Assembly: GCA_045617625.1 (NCBI GenBank)
Contig: JAZLJA010000012.1
Span: 157,929 to 221,928 of the forward strand
Reading direction: 5' to 3'
Origin: Firm-04 sp045617625
GTDB taxonomy: Bacteria > Bacillota > Clostridia > Oscillospirales > Ruminococcaceae
DNA length: 64,000 bases
Made by a program: the position numbers and the translations under genes
The notes under the pieces: model-generated
Database searches by the model: none
What the model was told of the DNA's origin: nothing
What the model saw: only the letters and a program-made list of their open reading frames with translations
Shown: positions 59,603 through 64,000 of the stretch, piece after piece
How the letters are laid out: every line of letters begins with the position of its first letter
Numbering within the stretch: the stretch's first letter is position 1

Positions 59603-61160
59603 TTGCTCTTGCCTCTGCCTGCTGCTGCTTGATTTTCGCGAGATTTGCATTGTGGGTATCGTTATCCACTGCATAGAAAATTTCCATCGTGTCAACATTC
59701 GCGCAGAAGAAATAGTAGTTGGATTCTGCGGGGTGCAAAACAGCCGAAATTGCGTCTTTTCCGGGGTTGTTGATTGCCCCCGGAGGCAAACCGTTTCCGA
59801 CATAGGTGTTGTAAGCGTCGCACATGACCTCGTTTTTGATGTCGAGATTCGGTGCGATGACTTCCTCAGCGTATTTTTTCGTCGGGTCAGATTCAAGGCG
59901 CTGGAACACGGCGGGATTGTTAAGACGGTTGTGGAATACGGAAGCAACCATTTTCATCGACTCGCTGAACGGTGCCTCACCCTGCACGATGGACGCAAGC
60001 GTGATGACCTCATCGAGTGTCATGCCGAGGTTTTCCATCGCACGATAATCGGATGCTGTGAATTTCGCATCGAAGTTCGCGTAGATCTTCTGCACAACGA
60101 TCTGCGGATCTTCGTCAACGTAGAATTCGTAGGTATCGGGGAAGCAATAGCCCTCACGCGCCTGGAATTTGAGTGCGGATGCCTCGGGGAGATATTCCTC
60201 AAACTTGTAGCCGTAGCCGCCCGCATTAAAATAGAAGCGGAAATCGGATGCGCTGCAAACCTCGTTTTCTTCCAGGATCTCAGCGGCTCTCAGCAGCGTG
60301 GTGCCCTCAGGGAACGTCACTTTGACGTATTCACGCTTGTCAACATAGTTTTTGCAAAGCTCGGCGATCATGGTTTCGTAGCTCATGCTGGGCTTGAGAA
60401 CGTGTTCGCCCGCGATATAGCTGCCATCCTTGCCGTTGAGGCGCGAGATGATCTGGAACAGCTTGGGCAGACGAATCATATTTTCGCGTTCAAGCTGCTG
60501 CGCGATATCCGCAGTGGTGGAGCCTGTCTCAATGTTGATGATTTTTTCGGTGACGTCTTTGTCGATGCCGTACATTTCCTTTGCCACAGCGAGGATCAGC
60601 ACAGCAGATGCGACCGAGATCGAAAGCAGGAACGTCAGCCAAATGAGGGCGCATGAGATACCGCGTCCCTTCTTGCGTTTCTTACGTTTCTTCGCACGTT
60701 TCTTCGCATTTTTTCTGCTTTTTGCAAAGAAGTCGTAATCATCGTCATCATCATCGAAGTCTGCTTCATCTGTATTCGCCGCAGCGGGTTCCGCTTTGCT
60801 GTCGGCATCAGCAGACGGGGCAGAGGCAGTTTCTTCGACCGCGACTGCTTTTTCCGCATTTTCCGAAGGCTTTTCGTCAGCAGCGGCGATATCGTTCTTG
60901 ATTTCCGCGCTGTCCGCTTCGGGCTCCGTCTTTTCGGGCGATGTTTTCGCTGCACGCTGTTTTTTCGATTTTGCGTTCTTTTTCGATTTTTTCTGTTTCT
61001 CGGAGGAATCCTTTGCGGGGGTGACAGTTCCGGCAGGGGCATCGGGATCAGCAGGTGTTTCGGCTGCTGCGGGTTCGGTGCCGTTCAGCACTTCGTCTGC
61101 GATTTCCTCTGCCATTTTGTTGATTTCGGTTTCCTCGTTGGGGTGATTCTGTTCAGGCAT
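59595..61160 (-). CDS. mltG: Endolytic transglycosylase MltG with long charged N-terminus
   Basis: 521 residues from MPEQNHPNEETEINK (GGAGG six bases upstream). The first about 160 residues are a Glu/Lys/Ala-rich cytoplasmic tail with acidic and basic blocks (ADFDDDDDDYDFFAKS; KKRAKKRKKRKKGR), followed by one membrane segment (about 168-195). Extracellular: a LysM-like part, then the YceG domain with the catalytic Glu in IVQGEAPFSES and YNTYVGNGLPPGAINNPG. Cuts nascent glycan strands and so sets their length. Confidence 0.92.
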   Translation of the reverse strand: MPEQNHPNEETEINKMAEEIADEVLNGTEPAAAETPADPDAPAGTVTPAKDSSEKQKKSKKNAKSKKQRAAKTSPEKTEPEADSAEIKNDIAAADEKPSENAEKAVAVEETASAPSADADSKAEPAAANTDEADFDDDDDDYDFFAKSRKNAKKRAKKRKKRKKGRGISCALIWLTFLLSISVASAVLILAVAKEMYGIDKDVTEKIINIETGSTTADIAQQLERENMIRLPKLFQIISRLNGKDGSYIAGEHVLKPSMSYETMIAELCKNYVDKREYVKVTFPEGTTLLRAAEILEENEVCSASDFRFYFNAGGYGYKFEEYLPEASALKFQAREGYCFPDTYEFYVDEDPQIVVQKIYANFDAKFTASDYRAMENLGMTLDEVITLASIVQGEAPFSESMKMVASVFHNRLNNPAVFQRLESDPTKKYAEEVIAPNLDIKNEVMCDAYNTYVGNGLPPGAINNPGKDAISAVLHPAESNYYFFCANVDTMEIFYAVDNDTHNANLAKIKQQQAEARANG

Positions 61161-61740
61161 GAAATTCCTCCGTTCTTTGTTCTGTGACACAAGCCTGCAT
61201 TCTGCGATCGAACGCGTCGCGGGGCATTTCGCCGAGACTGCATTCCGCATAGCAGACGCCGAGATTTTTCAGTGCGGGGTGCGCCGCAAGATAGCGGTCG
61301 TAATATCCGCCGCCTGCGCCGAGACGATAGCCCTGCTTGTCGAATGCCGTCATCGGAAGGATCATGAGCGTTTCCTCATCAGGCTGACAAATGCCCTCCT
61401 CCGTGACAGGCGGAATGGGAATGCGGTATTCGCCGACGCGCAGTTCATCCATGCTGTGCAGGCGATAAAAGGTGAGGGTGTGTGTGCCGACGCTGCACAC
61501 GGGCAGCGCAACGATTTTCCCCATCTCAAGGGCTTTTTCGATAATTTCCCGCGTGGGCACTTCATAGGGCAGTGCCACGTAAGCGAAGATCTGCTTTGCC
61601 GCGAGAAAATCGGGGTGCTGCAAAACACCCTGCGTGATGGCGGCATCGGCAGCCTTTCGCGTCTCAGCGGGCATATTCTTACGAATTCGCAGCATTTGCT
61701 GACGAATCCGCTTTTTAACATCCACGAGATTTTCTGTCAT
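61153..61740 (-). CDS. 5-formyltetrahydrofolate cyclo-ligase
   Basis: 195 residues from MTENLVDVKKRIRQQM. Converts 5-formyl-THF to methenyl-THF with ATP. The family block PMTAFDKQGYRLGAGGGYYD (phosphate/folate site) is present, and FVALPYEVPT-like AYVALPYEVPT. The ATG overlaps the stop of the DJ-1 gene by four bases (ATGA), so translation is coupled; eight-base overlap with mltG. Confidence 0.93.
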   Translation of the reverse strand: MTENLVDVKKRIRQQMLRIRKNMPAETRKAADAAITQGVLQHPDFLAAKQIFAYVALPYEVPTREIIEKALEMGKIVALPVCSVGTHTLTFYRLHSMDELRVGEYRIPIPPVTEEGICQPDEETLMILPMTAFDKQGYRLGAGGGYYDRYLAAHPALKNLGVCYAECSLGEMPRDAFDRRMQACVTEQRTEEFHA

Positions 61741-62282
61741 CGCTTGCAGACCATGTTTGCGGCAAGGGTATTGCGAGTGTCCGTGCCAAGCAGGCATTCC
61801 ACAAGCATCAAGCCGAATTCGAGTGCAGCACCAGGGCCTTTGCCGGTGACGATCTTTCCATCCACACAAACGGCTTCCGTGCCGATTTTTGCGGCTGCAA
61901 GTTCGCCCTCACAGCCCGGATAGCAGACTGCCTGTTTGCCGTACAGAAGTTCCATTTTTCCAAGGATCGTGGGTGCAGCGCAAATCGCAGTGACCCATTT
62001 GCCGCTGTCATTTGCATAGAGGATGGCACGGCGAACGATATCGCTGTTGCCGAGGTTGCGTGTGCCGGGCATACCACCGGGCAGCACCACCATTTCGAGT
62101 GCGTCATTCAGTTCCAGTTCGAGATCGGTGATGTCCGCAACGACCTGAATGCCGTGTGCGCCTGCAATGATCTTGCCCCCAACACCAACGGTTATGACCT
62201 GTTTGCCGGCACGGCGAAGGCAGTCGATGGGTGTGAGTGCTTCGATCTCCTCAAAGCCTTCTGCCAAAAAAACGTATATCAT
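61737..62282 (-). CDS. DJ-1/PfpI-family protein
   Basis: 181 residues from MIYVFLAEGFEEIEAL (AAAGGAGG nine bases upstream). The glutamate GFEEIE and the nucleophilic-elbow Cys in TAICAAPTILGKMELL mark the DJ-1 branch. Possible roles: chaperone, deglycase or redox-stress protein; not decided by sequence. First gene of the minus operon. Confidence 0.9.
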   Translation of the reverse strand: MIYVFLAEGFEEIEALTPIDCLRRAGKQVITVGVGGKIIAGAHGIQVVADITDLELELNDALEMVVLPGGMPGTRNLGNSDIVRRAILYANDSGKWVTAICAAPTILGKMELLYGKQAVCYPGCEGELAAAKIGTEAVCVDGKIVTGKGPGAALEFGLMLVECLLGTDTRNTLAANMVCKR

Positions 62283-62337
62283 CAGGAAAAACCTCCTTTG
62301 TGTGATGAAAAAGCGCAATGAAACAATATATCATCTT

Positions 62338-62366
62338 ATTATATCACAGTTTGCACGGATTGTCAA
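62338..62366 (-). promoter_or_regulatory. Promoter of the DJ-1 to DUF3592 operon
   Basis: Minus strand: TTGACA (62361-62366), 17 bases, TATAAT (62338-62343). Shares TTGACAATCCGTG with the promoter at 30130-30158. Confidence 0.8.
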
Positions 62367-62454
62367 CCAAATATCGCACAGGCAGAAGAAAAACGGCGCA
62401 TCGCGGCATCGGGGCAAAAATTCATTGCGGGATGCGGTTTTTTCGGAAATCCCC

Positions 62455-62483
62455 TTGCAATTCTGCTAAAGCTGTGATATAAT
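62455..62483 (+). promoter_or_regulatory. Promoter of the 2-oxoacid oxidoreductase operon
   Basis: TTGCAA (62455-62460), 17 bases, TATAAT (62478-62483), diverging from the promoter at 62338-62366. The stretch CTGTGATATAATAA is the same in both. Confidence 0.7.
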
Positions 62484-62558
62484 AAAAGATAAGTGCTGAA
62501 ATCGACAGAGAAGCAGTCGGTTTGAGCCTTGAAATCTAGTAGAGGACTGGTGTTAATT

Positions 62559-62765
62559 ATGGCAAAAATGACCGTCATTTTTGACCGCTGCAAGGGCTGC
62601 GAACTTTGCACAACTGCCTGCCCGAAGCAAATCGTTGCTTTGCAGCATGAAAAGCGCAATAAGGAAGGCGTGTTCACCGCTTATTGCACCGACGAAAGCG
62701 CGTGTATCGGCTGCGCTATGTGCGCGATGATGTGTCCCGATTGCGCCATCGTCATCGAAAAATAA
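62559..62765 (+). CDS. Two-cluster [4Fe-4S] ferredoxin subunit of 2-oxoacid oxidoreductase
   Basis: 68 residues from MAKMTVIFDRCKGC. Two Cys sets, CKGCELCTTACPK and CIGCAMCAMMCPD, bind two iron-sulfur clusters that pass electrons to external ferredoxin. It precedes the catalytic subunits, as in Vor/Kor type enzymes. The start is uncertain: a GTG at 62550 or ATG at 62568 are in frame. Confidence 0.92.
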   Translation: MAKMTVIFDRCKGCELCTTACPKQIVALQHEKRNKEGVFTAYCTDESACIGCAMCAMMCPDCAIVIEK

Positions 62766-62785
62766 TCCAGAAAGGAAGATCTTCA

Positions 62786-63844
62786 TTGGAAAAAGTTTTG
62801 ATGAAAGGCAATGAAGCCCTCGCCGAAGCTGCCATCCGTGCAGGCTGCAAGTGCTTCTTTGGCTACCCTATTACCCCGCAGACCGAGCTTTCCGAGTATC
62901 TCTCCAAGCAGATGCCCAAGCGCGGCGGCGTGTTCCTTCAGGCTGAATCTGAAGTCGCGGCAATCAACATGGTGCTGGGCGGTGCTGCAACAGGCACCCG
63001 CGTCATGACCTCTTCTTCCTCTCCCGGAATTTCCCTGAAATCCGAGGGTATCTCCTATATTGCGGGCTCGGACGTCCCCTGCCTTATCGTCAATGTAGAG
63101 CGCGGCGGCCCCGGCCTCGGTTCCATCCAGCCTTCTCAGCAGGATTACTGGCAGGCAACAAAGGGGCTTGGTCACGGCGATTTCAGACTCATCATTCTTG
63201 CACCGAACTCCGTGCAGGAAGTTGTGAACCTCGTGGTTCGCGCATTTGATCTGGGCGAAAAATATCGTATGCCCGTTATGCTGCTCTCCGATGGTCTGCT
63301 CGGTCAGATGATGGAGCCTGTCGAGTTCCCTGAGATCTCCGACAAGCAGGCAGACAAGTCGGACTGGGCTGCAACCGGTACCAAGATGGAGCGCGAACAC
63401 CATATCGTCAACTCCCTTTATATCGAAGCAAACGACCTCGAAGAACAGGTTGTCAAGCGTTACGAAAAGTACGCAAAAATCGAAGAAACCGAATCCGATG
63501 CAGAGCTTTACCTCTGCGACGACGCTGAGATCGTCGTCACCGCGTTCGGCGCAACTTCCAGAATCGTCAAGTCCGCTGTCAACAAGGCAAGAGCAGAAGG
63601 CATCAAAGTCGGTATGTTCCGTCCGATCACCCTCTGGCCGTTCCCGAAAAAGCAGCTCCTCGATGCAACCAAGAACGCAAAGAACGTTCTCTCCGTCGAG
63701 ATGAACATGGGACAGATGGTTGACGATGTGAAGCTCGCCCTCGACTGCAAGCTTCCTGTTGCATTCTTTGGCAGAACCGGCGGCGTCATCCCGACTCCGA
63801 ACGAGGTTCTCGCAGAAATCAAAAAACTGGGAGGTGTGCAGTAA
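62786..63844 (+). CDS. vorB: 2-oxoacid:ferredoxin oxidoreductase alpha subunit (VorB type)
   Basis: 352 residues from a TTG start (MEKVLMKGNEALAEAA) with AGGAAG seven bases upstream; ATG 62801 is a later alternative. Motifs: FGYPITPQTELSEYL at the N-terminus, ESEVAAINMVLGGAATG (pyrimidine-binding of thiamine diphosphate domain) and TSSSSPGISLKSEGISY. Oxidises branched-chain or 2-oxoglutarate-type keto acids to acyl-CoA. The stop overlaps the next ATG by one base. Confidence 0.93.
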   Translation: MEKVLMKGNEALAEAAIRAGCKCFFGYPITPQTELSEYLSKQMPKRGGVFLQAESEVAAINMVLGGAATGTRVMTSSSSPGISLKSEGISYIAGSDVPCLIVNVERGGPGLGSIQPSQQDYWQATKGLGHGDFRLIILAPNSVQEVVNLVVRAFDLGEKYRMPVMLLSDGLLGQMMEPVEFPEISDKQADKSDWAATGTKMEREHHIVNSLYIEANDLEEQVVKRYEKYAKIEETESDAELYLCDDAEIVVTAFGATSRIVKSAVNKARAEGIKVGMFRPITLWPFPKKQLLDATKNAKNVLSVEMNMGQMVDDVKLALDCKLPVAFFGRTGGVIPTPNEVLAEIKKLGGVQ

Positions 63845-64000
63845 TGGCAGTCGTTTTTGAAAGACCGAAGTCCCTTTGCGATGTCCGTCTGCACTACTGT
63901 GCAGGCTGCACCCACGGTATCATTCACCGTCTGGTCGCAGAAGTCATCGACGAGATGGGCATTGAAGGCACAACCGTCGGCGTTTGCCCTGTCGGCTGTT
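63844..64000 (+). CDS. 2-oxoacid:ferredoxin oxidoreductase beta subunit (start only)
   Basis: First about 52 residues (MAVVFERPKSLCDVRLHYC), cut by the window end. The CAGCTHGIIHRLVAEVID block is the typical N-terminus of the thiamine diphosphate-binding beta subunit. Its start overlaps the alpha stop (TAATGG). Confidence 0.9.
   Translation, partial: MAVVFERPKSLCDVRLHYCAGCTHGIIHRLVAEVIDEMGIEGTTVGVCPVGC

Overview
The window reads as chromosome of a spore-lineage, low-oxygen gut-type Firmicute, most likely a Ruminococcus-like member of the Oscillospiraceae. The clues are a bacterial glycogen operon with the paired GlgC/GlgD subunits, intracellular plant-fibre enzymes (GH94 cellobiose phosphorylase, GH51 arabinofuranosidase, GH13 amylase), ferredoxin-linked 2-oxoacid oxidation, sporulation genes (spoIIE, gerW, spoVAC), a T-box leader and strong AGGAGG ribosome binding sites. 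No phage, plasmid backbone, CRISPR array, tRNA or rRNA was seen. The assignment to a genus is inference.

Layout. 1-4.5 kb: glgB-glgC-glgD (minus), with glgD cut by the window edge. 4.8-7.0 kb: spoIIE, with a Spo0A-type promoter. 7.3-15.7 kb: an eight-gene minus-strand operon behind one strong promoter. It encodes a membrane-anchored transglutaminase-like protein, an Asp/Glu-family racemase, an amino-acid adenylating enzyme, a carrier protein, an MBOAT acyltransferase, an SGNH-type exported protein, a lipoprotein and a leucine-rich-repeat protein. This is the best candidate for an undescribed system. It resembles the Dlt machinery that puts D-alanine on envelope polymers, but it carries its own racemase and lacks the D-Ala-selecting cysteine of DltA. 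16-20.1 kb: a two-component system with a multi-pass sensor kinase, then an asparaginase. 20.4-24.8 kb: glycogen phosphorylase and a cytoplasmic GH13 enzyme. 25-27.2 kb: DUF2953 protein, gerW, a pseudouridine synthase.

27.3-29.0 kb: a stand-alone TrpB-like enzyme under a T-box riboswitch. 29-30.3 kb: a membrane protein and a divergent regulatory region with facing promoters. 30.3-38.2 kb: rpoB-rpoC. 38.3-39.9 kb: a Thr-rich, surface-anchored LRR protein. 39.9-44.8 kb (minus): spoVAC, an ECF sigma factor with a membrane partner, GH51 arabinofuranosidase and mreB. 45-46.5 kb: a lone large serine recombinase bracketed by a short inverted repeat. 46.7-52.3 kb: cellobiose phosphorylase, then LRAT-fold protein, lipoprotein, phosphopentomutase and flavin reductase. 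52.4-54.7 kb: a metal-exporting P-type ATPase with its ArsR repressor and a three-copy operator. 54.8-62.3 kb: a likely eight-gene operon from a DJ-1 family protein to a DUF3592-like protein. 62.5-64 kb: the start of a ferredoxin-dependent 2-oxoacid oxidoreductase operon, cut by the window end.

Functionally, cellobiose and arabinoside uptake products would be cleaved inside the cell by phosphorolysis (GH94) and GH51. Glucose-1-phosphate would be stored through GlgC/D and GlgB and recovered through GlgP and the GH13 enzyme. Gene starts were chosen by ribosome binding site and family start; family names come from recognisable motifs, not from any database search.
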